37,396 nucleotides of DNA from Tritrichomonas musculus (taxonomy: Eukaryota > Parabasalia > Tritrichomonadida > Tritrichomonadidae), in assembly GCA_039105265.1 (NCBI GenBank), contig JAPFFF010000153.1, forward strand, positions 1-37,396, read 5' to 3'. The notes under the pieces were generated by a model. It had not been told where the DNA came from. It searched no databases and saw only the letters and a list, made by a program, of their open reading frames with translations. Shown in pieces: positions 16,505 to 25,111 of the stretch. Numbering within the stretch: the first letter of the stretch is position 1; each line of letters starts with the position of its first letter. The position numbers and the translations under genes are program-made.

Positions 16505-17194
16505 CTATCTTCGTATGCGCGATCTAAACGATGGTGTTGATTCAATGACATCAGGTGGTTCTTGTGGTGGGTCATGAGATGGATCATGTGGTGATTCATG
16601 TGGTGGGTCATGTATATCATCAGTTGGTAATAGATCAGGTACGTACTTACTTCGTATGCGTGGCTTTGATAATTCTTTATTAACGACATGTTTAATGTAT
16701 TGTTTTTGTTCACGCTTGAAGCGATCATTACGTAGCTCTTCACCTAATGAACGTAGCTGTTCAAGTATCTCTAAGTTAATGGTTGTATCATGTGTGGCAA
16801 CTTGATGTGGTGGTGATGTTGTATGTTGTGTTGAATGTTGCTTGTCTCTATTAGGTATGCGTGTTGGTGTATGCATAGGTTGTGCTTCCTCATGTTGTGA
16901 TGGTTCATCGATGCAGTTATCATTGAGACAAGCACTTGAGTCAGCATTGGAGTTGACACTTGAGTTGACATTTGAGTTGGCACTTGAGTTGGCATTGGGG
17001 TAAGCACTTGATTCAAGCATACCATTGAGGTTGTCTGATGATTTATCTCTATGAATGAGTGGTTGCTTTCGTTGTTTAACAATGTACTTACCCTCTTTCT
17101 TAGTAGGGAACACTTCATATTGTTCATCATCAATGCCTTGCAACCAACGTTGAATGATTTGATTGCGCTTCATGCCAGTAACATATTTGGACAT
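16505..17194 (-). CDS. Ser/Asn-rich and Pro/His-rich virion-like protein (229 aa)
   Basis: The start is taken at the ATG at 17194 (MSKYVTGMKRNQIIQRW) because it carries the TCAAATG motif; the frame extends upstream only through non-ATG codons. Domains: a basic, ordered N-terminus with YEVFPTKKEGKYIVKQR near residues 26-42; a Ser/Asn repeat tract at about 67-90 (NANSSANSNVNSSVNSN); a His/Thr/Gln-rich linker; a charged helix (ILEQLRSLGEELRNDRFKRE) near 146-165; a Pro/His/Asp repeat (DPPHESPHDPSHDPPQEPP); and a very basic end (SFRSRIRR). This modular, disordered architecture is usual for scaffolding, core or DNA-linked virion proteins. It lies directly upstream of the capsid gene, with 35 bases between. 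The function is inferred from context only. Confidence 0.6.
   Translation of the reverse strand: MSKYVTGMKRNQIIQRWLQGIDDEQYEVFPTKKEGKYIVKQRKQPLIHRDKSSDNLNGMLESSAYPNANSSANSNVNSSVNSNADSSACLNDNCIDEPSQHEEAQPMHTPTRIPNRDKQHSTQHTTSPPHQVATHDTTINLEILEQLRSLGEELRNDRFKREQKQYIKHVVNKELSKPRIRSKYVPDLLPTDDIHDPPHESPHDPSHDPPQEPPDVIESTPSFRSRIRR
16920..17000 (-). repeat. Short degenerate repeat coding the Ser/Asn tract
   Basis: CTTGAGT and TTGGAGT-like units recur every 15-30 bases on the plus strand (for example CACTTGAGTTGACA and CACTTGAGTTGGCA). They encode the Asn-Ser-(Ala/Val)-Asn-Ser pattern of the 229-aa protein. Such tracts expand and contract by slippage. Confidence 0.6.
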
Positions 17195-17198
17195 TTGA
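17192..17198 (-). promoter_or_regulatory. TCAAATG start-site motif, 229-aa ORF
   Basis: The heptamer contains the ATG at 17194. It is preceded on the minus strand by an A/T-rich run ending GTGTATT. Confidence 0.5.
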
Positions 17199-17227
17199 AA
17201 TACACAAAAATAAAAAGTCAATAATGT

Positions 17228-17443
17228 TCACTTACGTGATGATTTGCGTTTATTACTTGACTTTGATTTGCGACTATTACTTGACTTTATATATGGTGCG
17301 GTTACATCATGTGTGTTAGTATTAGCATAATATTGTTTGGTATTTGATCTAGGTCTAGTTACTTCATTATACATCGTACCAGGTCCAGATACGATAACTG
17401 AATTGTTCGATCTATATGCATTAGTTCTTGTGTTGAAACTCAT
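17228..17443 (-). CDS. Small basic protein (71 aa), possible DNA-condensing core protein
   Basis: The protein has a polar N-terminal half rich in Asn, Thr and Tyr (MSFNTRTNAYRSNN) and a C-terminal tail made almost only of Ser, Lys, Arg and Asn (SSNSRKSKSSNKRKSSRK). Such tails are usual in viral core proteins that neutralise packaged DNA, and in nuclear-targeted proteins. No known family is recognised. It sits between the amphipathic 134-aa protein and the 229-aa protein, with gaps of about 10 and 33 bases, so the three probably belong to one virion module. The start ATG at 17443 is preceded by GTAA rather than TCAA. Confidence 0.6.
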   Translation of the reverse strand: MSFNTRTNAYRSNNSVIVSGPGTMYNEVTRPRSNTKQYYANTNTHDVTAPYIKSSNSRKSKSSNKRKSSRK

Positions 17444-17453
17444 TTACACCTCG

Positions 17454-17858
17454 TTAAACACTTCTAAATGGTACTGCGTTGTGTGTTCTCTTACGTGAGT
17501 CAGCTGCTGCTTGTGCTGATGGCGATCCACTTGGTTTCAACTCACCACGTGCAAACTGTTCACTGATTTTAACTAGCTTATCTGTGACTGACCCCTTTGG
17601 CATGTGACTGAATATATTGGCACCTGCTGTAGTGATTGCACCTAACGTTGGATTGAATGCTGTTGCAAATGGTGTGATAGCGTGTAGTATATTGCCAACT
17701 GCTTTAGGATTGTTCATAGCATAGTTCTTTGCACCAACCAATCCCTTCTTAGTAGCGTTCCATATGCGGTGTGCTACGTTCTTTGCACCAGTCAATCCTT
17801 GATGAATATCGCTTTTTAATCTGTTCCATCCACTGGTAATGAAATTTTTGAATCCCAT
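17454..17858 (-). CDS. Amphipathic 134-aa protein, candidate membrane-active virion protein (pVI-like)
   Basis: The N-terminal 50 residues (MGFKNFITSGWNRLKSDIHQ, then AKNVAHRIWNATKKGLVGAKN) form an amphipathic, Trp/Lys-containing helix pattern with two GAKN repeats. The middle (AVGNILHAITPFATAFNPTL) is hydrophobic with Gly/Ala spacing. The C-terminus is basic (DSRKRTHNAVPFRSV). This order, of amphipathic helix, hydrophobic middle and basic tail, resembles adenovirus protein VI, which lies inside the capsid and disrupts membranes; I infer an analogous role by pattern only. It lies next to the ATPase gene, 12 bases after its stop. No signal peptide. Alternatives: a scaffold or internal membrane protein. 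Confidence 0.5.
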   Translation of the reverse strand: MGFKNFITSGWNRLKSDIHQGLTGAKNVAHRIWNATKKGLVGAKNYAMNNPKAVGNILHAITPFATAFNPTLGAITTAGANIFSHMPKGSVTDKLVKISEQFARGELKPSGSPSAQAAADSRKRTHNAVPFRSV

Positions 17859-17870
17859 GTTTGTAATTCA

Positions 17871-18734
17871 TTAAACTTCAAAGTGTGATTGATTGGATGT
17901 GATATTGATTATGAATTTATCGTGTTGGCCTTTATGATTGAGGTATGCTTCTGTAGTTGATTTAATGTCAAGATTGTTAGGTGTTTGCTGTAGCATTGAT
18001 GTGAAATCCTCTTTACTGAAGCCACTATAGCATATGATGTCAGTAGCTAAACGTTTAACGTTGAGATGAACGAATCGAAGTGTTTGCACTGCTATGATGC
18101 AGGTTAAGTTGTAGTGACGTGTCTTAGTTAGTAAACGACATAGTTCACTGTTGCCATTCTTAAGTAGTGGTGATCCAGCTGCATCATCAAGTACTAGTAA
18201 TGTGTTGTATGGGTATGAAGCTGTTTGATATTTAACTAGCTTATTTGCTATGTATGCAATCCTATCTTCAATCTCACTTAATGAATGCTTTGAAATGATT
18301 CTTGCCATCTCCTCATTGGTGTCAACCATTTTTGATAACACATGTTTAACCATAGCATAGTACTTGAGCTTGCGTTTGAGATGACGCTTGAGATATGGCA
18401 ATAGATGTTCTTCTTTGATGTATTCAATGGGTGTCTTAACGTTTTTGGATAGTACTTCAGCTGTCTTATCAAGTTTGCCCGACGTTGAACAGAAGATGAT
18501 CTTACTATAGTATGGCTTAGCAAATAGTCGTTCAGTTATCATGATGTGTGACCATATCCAGAATGATTTACCAGCGCCCATCTTACCGATTAAAAAGTAG
18601 ATACCATTTGATGAGAATGGATACTCTTCACTTAGTGGTTTAATCAATGCCATCTCAATATCACGTTGGTTTTTACGTAACGACTCTTGAATAAGATGTT
18701 TAACTTCATTCATAACGTTTTTATGTTGACTCAT
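17871..18734 (-). CDS. A32/FtsK-HerA-like genome-packaging ATPase
   Basis: A P-loop ATPase expected to pump the element's DNA into a capsid. In 287 residues it has Walker A GKMGAGKS at 50-57, Walker B LLVLDD at 179-184 and a polar residue Q217 after a beta strand (CIIAVQT) at the place of the sensor in this superfamily. Residues 100-170 are a helical, Lys-rich insertion. The size and the P-loop context (YFLIGKMGAGKSFWIWSHI) fit Polinton packaging ATPases. The start at 18734 carries TCAAATG and abuts the integrase stop at 18741. This neighbour pair of integrase and ATPase is common in Polintons. No equivalent is visible in unit 2 because it would lie past the window edge. Confidence 0.88.
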   Translation of the reverse strand: MSQHKNVMNEVKHLIQESLRKNQRDIEMALIKPLSEEYPFSSNGIYFLIGKMGAGKSFWIWSHIMITERLFAKPYYSKIIFCSTSGKLDKTAEVLSKNVKTPIEYIKEEHLLPYLKRHLKRKLKYYAMVKHVLSKMVDTNEEMARIISKHSLSEIEDRIAYIANKLVKYQTASYPYNTLLVLDDAAGSPLLKNGNSELCRLLTKTRHYNLTCIIAVQTLRFVHLNVKRLATDIICYSGFSKEDFTSMLQQTPNNLDIKSTTEAYLNHKGQHDKFIINITSNQSHFEV

Positions 18735-18738
18735 TTGA
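18732..18738 (-). promoter_or_regulatory. TCAAATG start-site motif, ATPase
   Basis: The heptamer lies between the ATPase start codon and the integrase stop codon, so any promoter for the ATPase must lie inside the integrase gene. Confidence 0.5.
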
Positions 18739-18740
18739 TA

Positions 18741-19838
18741 TTAGATGAACTTCTTAATGTGATCTGGTATGGTCTTACGTTTAAGCCAGTACTGTCGTTC
18801 CATTGTTGAGAGCTTAGTTGGGTGACCTTCACGCATGTTCTTAGATGGGATAGTGTCTTTCATTGTTGAACCATTGCCAAGATCATATATGATATGGTAT
18901 GTGTCTTTTGATTTGTTATATGATGTGATTGATTTAACCACACCACGTTTGCCATCATCAAGTGTGGTTGCTAATGGAATGTTGCTAGTTGCTTTAATGA
19001 GTTTGTAACCTGGCATTGTATTGACAGATCCATCTGTAGATCGTATCAAGAATTGGTTACCATCATTAGAATCAACTATGTATGCAACTTTAGATAGGTT
19101 CGAACGATGTTTAACGAATGGATTTGCATCAAACACTATCCTAACTCTGTCACCTGGTTTGAAATCATATGGATTAACTTGATGTTGCATCTCATGTATG
19201 TATGTTAACTCGTCATCTTGAGTGATATCATTGGGTGACTTGTTATGTAGTGAACCATGTGGCATGTCATTGTATGAGTCAACTATCTGTAGTACACTTA
19301 GCTTTGGTTGATTGAATCGCATATCACGTATCGTTCTCATGAAGCGGTTGATAATACCAAGCTTGTTATGATCGTTATCGGTTGTGGTTGTATATATGAT
19401 GTTATGTTGTTGCATGAAGTCAAGCACAGTGTTTGATAAATAAGCAGCATCCTCATCTGACATAATGGCTTTGCATTGAGGTTCGACTTTGATGAACTCA
19501 TTAAGTGCTCTATGTATTTCATTAGCACCCTTACCGTGTATCATATAAGCATATGCTTTACGTGTGTTGATGTTGATTAGTATTAAGTAGTTAGGTTGGC
19601 CTGCTGCTTTATGATCAATGAACGTGTCCATTTGAAATGCATGTGGTAGCTTCGAATATATATGCATGAACTTAGGTTTGGGCTTACGTTGATCGTGTAC
19701 AACCATTGTGTTGAGATAGTGTTTAGCTTCATCATCAGTGAAACCATAACGATTAGCTATGCGTTTGAATTTAGGTAGGGACTTGGTGGGGTACTTAGCA
19801 TAGACTTCATTAATGGTATTGAACTTGACTCTACTCAT
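18741..19838 (-). CDS. Retrovirus-like DDE integrase (Polinton c-integrase)
   Basis: An integrase that would join element ends to host DNA. In 365 residues it has a short helical N-terminus (residues 1-55), an RNase H-fold catalytic core at about 60-200 with acidic residues D71 (FQMDTF) and D128 (IMSDED) at the expected strand ends, and the helix GIINRFMRTIRDM near 161-173 that follows the usual core pattern. The stretch SYNDMPHGSLHNKSPNDI at 188-205 matches the end of retroviral-type cores. An SH3-like domain (KPGDRVRIVFD) starts near 227, and a chromo-like C-terminal part (KRGVVKSITSYNKSKDTYHI) near 300. The start at 19838 carries TCAAATG. It is the outermost complete minus-strand gene, consistent with a place near an element end. 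Confidence 0.88.
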   Translation of the reverse strand: MSRVKFNTINEVYAKYPTKSLPKFKRIANRYGFTDDEAKHYLNTMVVHDQRKPKPKFMHIYSKLPHAFQMDTFIDHKAAGQPNYLILININTRKAYAYMIHGKGANEIHRALNEFIKVEPQCKAIMSDEDAAYLSNTVLDFMQQHNIIYTTTTDNDHNKLGIINRFMRTIRDMRFNQPKLSVLQIVDSYNDMPHGSLHNKSPNDITQDDELTYIHEMQHQVNPYDFKPGDRVRIVFDANPFVKHRSNLSKVAYIVDSNDGNQFLIRSTDGSVNTMPGYKLIKATSNIPLATTLDDGKRGVVKSITSYNKSKDTYHIIYDLGNGSTMKDTIPSKNMREGHPTKLSTMERQYWLKRKTIPDHIKKFI

Positions 19839-19842
19839 TTGA
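19836..19842 (-). promoter_or_regulatory. TCAAATG start-site motif, integrase
   Basis: TGATCAAATGAG surrounds the integrase start codon at 19838, the fifth exact TCAAATG of the block. Confidence 0.5.
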
Positions 19843-19864
19843 TCAATGCAAAGTAAAAATGTTA

Positions 19865-20073
19865 TTAAGTATATATTAACTTACGATTCTGTAAGAATAC
19901 CATATCGATTGTAAATACAAGATGATCATTAAATGAAACTGGAACAGTAATCTCATTTCTATCATAAAAGTCAATCCAGAATTTATCATCATTGTCATTC
20001 AACTTATAGTATTTAATTGGTGTATACATTTCGTTGGTTCTACCAATGAGGTTGTGATTAGATTGACTAGCAA
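19865..20073 (-). CDS. C-terminal part of an unknown virion-like protein at the tandem join
   Basis: About 70 codons end at 19865 with KLIYT. The visible part is beta-rich; FWIDFYDRNEITVPVSF and LVFTIDMVFLQNRK form an alternating strand pattern with a central Asp. The same pattern closes the minor capsid candidate at 6142 and is common at the ends of Polinton virion beta-barrel proteins, so a minor structural protein is possible. The unit boundary crosses this gene and it is not complete in the window. It lies 26 bases upstream of the integrase on the same strand. Confidence 0.4.
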
Positions 20074-20462
20074 ATGATGAAGAGCTTGCTTCTGATACAG
20101 TTGACTTACATAATGTTACTATTGACATCAAGCCATGTGACGTTAGATTTGATAGTGACGGTACCATTGTCGAAGTTAAAGTATGTGATTATGAAGTTAG
20201 TGAATCAGGTTTCATAACCGCATGTGATGATGATGGTTATTATGTTAAGGTTGAATTACATAAAGTAGTACGTGAAACTGGTGAAGTTATTGATATCAAA
20301 GCAACACCTAAAGAGTTACCACCATATGATGATAAGTTTACATCAGCTGATGATGACTACTATGAATATCATGAAGTTGACTATGTTAATGTTGAACATG
20401 AATGTGATGGTTATGTTTGTTCGCAATTTGTTGATATAGCTCAACGCGTTGCATACTATTAT

Positions 20463-23400
20463 ATGATTCAATCCATTCTTTCACTCATGGATGGAGCTGA
20501 AAACCTTCACCGCGAAGAGTCTGCATCATATGACGATGATGATGTTAACGCTATTGAACTAGTTGATGAACCACTTAATAACGCCACACACAGTGAAGAA
20601 GTAGTTGAACCCATTGATGAACATGCCAAGTTGATGATTGAATATGTTGATGCTATTGATTTCGTTGACGAACCCATTGATGAACACGCTAAGTTGACGA
20701 TTGTTAATGTTAATGCTATTGATTTCGTCGATGAATCAGTTGAGTATTGTACTATTGACGTCAAACCATGTGAAGTTACATATGATAGCAATGGTAACAT
20801 CATCGACATTGAAGTATGTGATTATGAAGTTGAAGATGATTGTTTTGATGAAGTCGGACAAGATGATGATGGTAATGATGTTAAGTTTGAACTACACAAG
20901 GTAGTACGTGAAACAGGCGATGTTATTGACGTTAAACTCTATGCTGAGTCCAAATACGAACCAGACCTTGAGATTGAAACCTTTGATATTGCTGCTGTTG
21001 AAACATATCAATACGATGATGACAACAAACATGCCATCACTATCATTGAGAAAGGCGGTTCACTTACGTTATACCGTCGTAATTACATAATGCCACCATA
21101 TGATATTATTGATTTCGATTCAGATGATGATCAGAAGTTAATCCTAGTTGATGATTACGAAGCCACTACGAATGATGTTGATGTCACCACTGTAAATAAT
21201 GATGTTGAACACGTAACAGATCTTACCAATGCCGTTATTGAATATACACCATTCACATTCATAGCTACATCCACGATTATTAACACTCTACAAATGATTG
21301 ATGATGACCAATACAATGATGATGAATTCATTCTTTCACTTATGGATGCAGCTGAACGCTTGTATGGAGACCACTACTACGATGAAACTAAGTATCAAGA
21401 TGAGTTGGAACGTATGATGATTGCTGCTAATAATCACGATGCATTCGAAGTTAATATTGATAACAACATTGAAACACAACATGCATTCATACAAGTGTTG
21501 AGATATATTCGCGATAACAGATCACGCTTTCCCACAGCAAGTGTATTAAGTTATGATAATGAAGATAGACATATAAAATCCTTTCCAATAAACAATGAGT
21601 TAACTATTGATGAAGTAATCGATGGAATACTTGGTAACATTACAGTTGAACAGTTCGGTTCTGATACTGATCCAGAAGTTAATGCTGATTACATCCCAGT
21701 TAAGTTTGTTGTTACCTTCTATAAGTTAACTAAACGCAATGGTAAAACAGTATTTCAAGAGAAGATTAATGGTGAATATGTTGATGTTGCAACAGTTGAT
21801 TCATTCCGCAACTCATATGATGGTGCATTCTTTCCATACATTAACCTCATCCCATCACTTGACTTATCACGTTATCAGATCTTTCACGAGGTCGATGCCA
21901 AAAACTATACTGACAACTGCTTCGTATATGCATGCATTCAGTCAGGTGTATTCACTAAAGATGAGATTGACATGTTACGTGGTATGATACACACACGTTC
22001 AGTACCCATCAATATGATACTCAAAATAGCTAGTGAAATGAAATGCCACTTCATTGTATATCGCATTGATGAATCACGTGATGTTAAACATCAAAAACAC
22101 TTAAGCATTGACACACATAAGAACAGTAATGTGACTGCTGATAGAGTGGTTAGGTTGCTATTATACAAAGACCATTTCATGATTGATAACAATGAGAAGT
22201 TGCCAATCACCACCTATTACATTGAACATAGAGATGAACTCGATGAAAAGCATGCTGACATTCCAGTTGAAAAACGATTTCACATCAGAGGAGTTAATCA
22301 AACAGGCTATCCACTTTACACCACTGCTGATTGGACAGGTAATGATTTCACTAAGGTATTCCGCAAGATGTTTGAATGCAACTGCTTTCGTGAGATTAAT
22401 CAATGTGAGCAAAACATATTAACAACCTGTGAGTATGACAACCATTTGAATGATTACATTGAACTCGACTATGATGAAACGTTATATTGTAAAGAAGAAT
22501 CATCTAACGCCAAACATATTACACCATGGAAAGCAGTTTACTACGCTGACTTTGAAACAGACGTAACTGTATCACCACACCAACCATACTTATGCTGTGT
22601 GTACGATGGTGTTAAATGTAAAGAGCCTTACACTGGTGATGACATTGCAAAACGATTCTTAAATGATCTACCCAATCACTCATTGATTTACTTCCACAAT
22701 CTTAAGTATGACGTATGTTTCTTCATCAACGAACCAGGTTGGAAGGCTAGTGTCATTAAACGTGGTGGTACCATCTTACAAGCAGTCATGAAACAATACA
22801 TACCCATCAAACAGTGGGATAAAGTCAAACATACATATGTAACTAAGAACATAACTAAGCGTTTAACATTCCGTGACAGTTACTCACTCATACCAGCGCC
22901 GCTATCACAGTTCGGTAACATGTTCAATCTCAATGTACATAAAGAAATCATGCCATACAAACTATACACAGCAGCTAACATCAAACGTAAGGTGATATCA
23001 TTCGATGAATTCAAAGATCAATATCGCAACGAACACATTGATGATATGTCAGCATCTGAACTCGATCAAGCTTACTTACAACTACTCATCAATGCTAAAG
23101 TAGCTGAGTCATATGATGAAACCACACACATGATTGATATTATGAAGTATGCTCAATTCTACTGTGAACATGACTGCATCACACTCGCTAATGGTATACG
23201 TAAGTTTGATCATGACCTCAATGAAGTGTTCAAGAAAGCTAACAACAAATTCCCAGGCATTAACCAGTACATATCAATCAGTGCAATCGGCTACGACTTC
23301 GCACGCACATATGGTTGCACTAAAGACTGCTTCACACTATCAGGCAAGCCACAGAACTTCATCCAACGTTGTGTTAGTGGTGGTAGAACAATGACAGCTA

Positions 23401-24578
23401 ACAATGAGAAGCAATATGTTGAAGGTAAGATACAAGACTTCGATGCAGTCAGCTTATATCCATCAGCTATGCACATCATGCCAGGCATACCAAAGGGTAA
23501 ACCACAAGTTATACCATCAAACACAACTCACGATCAACTCATGTGTTATGATACGTTCTTCATTGAGATCAACATCAAACACATAAAGTGTAAGTCAACT
23601 AACCCATATAGGTTTGGTCAGGTATTCATACGCAATGAAGAAGGCACTAAACTGTTTTGCAACCAACCAGTTGACCACTTCTATATTGACAAGATTGGTT
23701 TGATTGATTTGATTGCAGCTTATGATATTGAATATGAATTCTTACGTGGTTACTACTTCAATGATGGTTTCAATTCATCCATCAACACATTCATTGATAC
23801 ACTATTCGAGTTACGAAAAACATACAAGCGTGAACATAACCCACTTGAGAAGACCATCAAGTTGTTACTCAACTCAATCTATGGCAAGTCAATATTAAAG
23901 CCAATCACAGATGAAGTCAAGATTATTAACAGAGATGATATCATACCATTCATTTATCGCAAATACAACTACATCAAAGAGGTTGTTGACAATGGTGGTA
24001 ATAAAGTATTCGTTAAGATGATTAAACCAATTAATAAACACTACAACCTACCACAGTTTGGTGCATCAGTGTTATCATGGAGTAAACACATCATGAATCA
24101 AGTCATGACACTCGCTGAACAGAATGACATAGCAATACATTACCAAGATACTGATAGCATGCACTTAAATGAAGATGATGTTGATAAGTTAGCTGCTCTA
24201 TTCAAAGCAACATATGGTAAAGACTTAATTGGCAGTGATATGACACAGTTTCATTGTGACTTCGATGTATTCCCTGGTGCAGTTGGTAAGATACACTCAC
24301 GTAAGCTCATCGCGTTAGGTAAGAAGTCATATCTTGATATACTCGTTGATGAACATGGTAATGAAGACTATCACATTAGAATGAAATCAATACCAAAGCA
24401 ATGCATCATTAACAAGTGCAAGCGTATGAACATCACCGTTGAAGAACTGTATGAACGTATGTATCATGGTGAAGCAATTACATTTGACTTAACTGATGGT
24501 TGCAACTGCTTTAGAAAGACAAAATCATTTCAACAAGTTACATTACCACAATTTACCAGGACAGTTCAATTCAAGTAA
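20463..24578 (+). CDS. Protein-primed type family B DNA polymerase, unit 2
   Basis: The same 1371-residue sequence as in unit 1 from the ATG at 443 onward, with identical exonuclease (DFET, NLKYD, YCEHD) and polymerase (SLYPS, NSIYG, DTDS) motifs. The frame is also open between the unit boundary and this ATG, so in unit 2 the first in-frame ATG is 20463, while in unit 1 the gene continues left beyond the window. The acidic N-terminal region is therefore shorter here. Whether this copy is expressed from a new start or not at all cannot be told from sequence. Followed by the small unknown ORF after 65 bp, as in unit 1. Confidence 0.9.
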   Translation: MIQSILSLMDGAENLHREESASYDDDDVNAIELVDEPLNNATHSEEVVEPIDEHAKLMIEYVDAIDFVDEPIDEHAKLTIVNVNAIDFVDESVEYCTIDVKPCEVTYDSNGNIIDIEVCDYEVEDDCFDEVGQDDDGNDVKFELHKVVRETGDVIDVKLYAESKYEPDLEIETFDIAAVETYQYDDDNKHAITIIEKGGSLTLYRRNYIMPPYDIIDFDSDDDQKLILVDDYEATTNDVDVTTVNNDVEHVTDLTNAVIEYTPFTFIATSTIINTLQMIDDDQYNDDEFILSLMDAAERLYGDHYYDETKYQDELERMMIAANNHDAFEVNIDNNIETQHAFIQVLRYIRDNRSRFPTASVLSYDNEDRHIKSFPINNELTIDEVIDGILGNITVEQFGSDTDPEVNADYIPVKFVVTFYKLTKRNGKTVFQEKINGEYVDVATVDSFRNSYDGAFFPYINLIPSLDLSRYQIFHEVDAKNYTDNCFVYACIQSGVFTKDEIDMLRGMIHTRSVPINMILKIASEMKCHFIVYRIDESRDVKHQKHLSIDTHKNSNVTADRVVRLLLYKDHFMIDNNEKLPITTYYIEHRDELDEKHADIPVEKRFHIRGVNQTGYPLYTTADWTGNDFTKVFRKMFECNCFREINQCEQNILTTCEYDNHLNDYIELDYDETLYCKEESSNAKHITPWKAVYYADFETDVTVSPHQPYLCCVYDGVKCKEPYTGDDIAKRFLNDLPNHSLIYFHNLKYDVCFFINEPGWKASVIKRGGTILQAVMKQYIPIKQWDKVKHTYVTKNITKRLTFRDSYSLIPAPLSQFGNMFNLNVHKEIMPYKLYTAANIKRKVISFDEFKDQYRNEHIDDMSASELDQAYLQLLINAKVAESYDETTHMIDIMKYAQFYCEHDCITLANGIRKFDHDLNEVFKKANNKFPGINQYISISAIGYDFARTYGCTKDCFTLSGKPQNFIQRCVSGGRTMTANNEKQYVEGKIQDFDAVSLYPSAMHIMPGIPKGKPQVIPSNTTHDQLMCYDTFFIEINIKHIKCKSTNPYRFGQVFIRNEEGTKLFCNQPVDHFYIDKIGLIDLIAAYDIEYEFLRGYYFNDGFNSSINTFIDTLFELRKTYKREHNPLEKTIKLLLNSIYGKSILKPITDEVKIINRDDIIPFIYRKYNYIKEVVDNGGNKVFVKMIKPINKHYNLPQFGASVLSWSKHIMNQVMTLAEQNDIAIHYQDTDSMHLNEDDVDKLAALFKATYGKDLIGSDMTQFHCDFDVFPGAVGKIHSRKLIALGKKSYLDILVDEHGNEDYHIRMKSIPKQCIINKCKRMNITVEELYERMYHGEAITFDLTDGCNCFRKTKSFQQVTLPQFTRTVQFK

Positions 24579-24634
24579 CGTTACAGTAATTCAATTAAAA
24601 CATTGCAATTTATCAATGTAAATTTTTATTCGCA

Positions 24635-24640
24635 TCACAA
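24635..24640 (+). promoter_or_regulatory. Initiator-like TCACAA, unit 2
   Basis: Same site and spacing as at 4615 in unit 1, before the ATG at 24644. Confidence 0.4.
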
Positions 24641-24643
24641 ACC

Positions 24644-25096
24644 ATGTCTGTCACTAGCTTCGTTCAAACAATCAAACCAACTAATGATGATAAGTTAATT
24701 GTCTATCTTGATAGTAAGATATACCCTATTGATTTTGGCATTAGTGTTCGACCATTACTAGTTATTGATGGCAACAGAACCATTGACATGAATGAGTTGA
24801 TTAACATCTTTGGTAAGGTACCATACATAACTGTACGTGAGAATCGTTATCGAACAGTATATCGTGATCCAATGCTGTTAACCATTGACTTAACACCAAG
24901 ACAATTCACATCAACTAATGATGAAACACATACCTATTACAAATACTACATTGACAAGTTATGCTTACGTCATGAGTTGAAACGTTATGAATCAATCTAT
25001 GCCAAAGCAAATGATGCCATCAATGAACGTAGAAGTAAACTCAACGAGCAGAACTCAGTTGAAGCATTTAGAATTGCTATTGATGATACAGTTTAA
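24644..25096 (+). CDS. Unknown small protein (150 aa), unit 2
   Basis: The first 147 residues equal those of the ORF at 4624. In this unit the frame closes before the minisatellite, giving a compact 150-residue protein with the beta-rich start (KLIVYLDSKIYPIDFG) and charged helical end (ERRSKLNEQNSVEAFRI). This shorter form is the more believable protein, since the extension in unit 1 is repeat-coded. Function unknown; position directly after PolB suggests a replication-linked role. Confidence 0.6.
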   Translation: MSVTSFVQTIKPTNDDKLIVYLDSKIYPIDFGISVRPLLVIDGNRTIDMNELINIFGKVPYITVRENRYRTVYRDPMLLTIDLTPRQFTSTNDETHTYYKYYIDKLCLRHELKRYESIYAKANDAINERRSKLNEQNSVEAFRIAIDDTV

Positions 25097-25111
25097 ACGA
25101 TTCATTTTTGG

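Larger units (their letters stand above)
1..20073. mobile_element. Polinton/Maverick element, unit 1 (left end outside window)
   Basis: This is a Polinton-class virus-like element, recognised by protein-primed-type DNA polymerase B, retrovirus-like DDE integrase, A32/FtsK-like packaging ATPase and capsid candidates in one 20-kb block. The left end lies beyond the window because the polymerase frame is already open at the edge. The right limit is where similarity to the start of the next unit begins. No terminal inverted repeats or target duplications are seen. Internally the main frames look whole, and the one clear structural break is the tandem join. Near identity with unit 2 implies a very recent origin of the pair. 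Confidence 0.9.
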
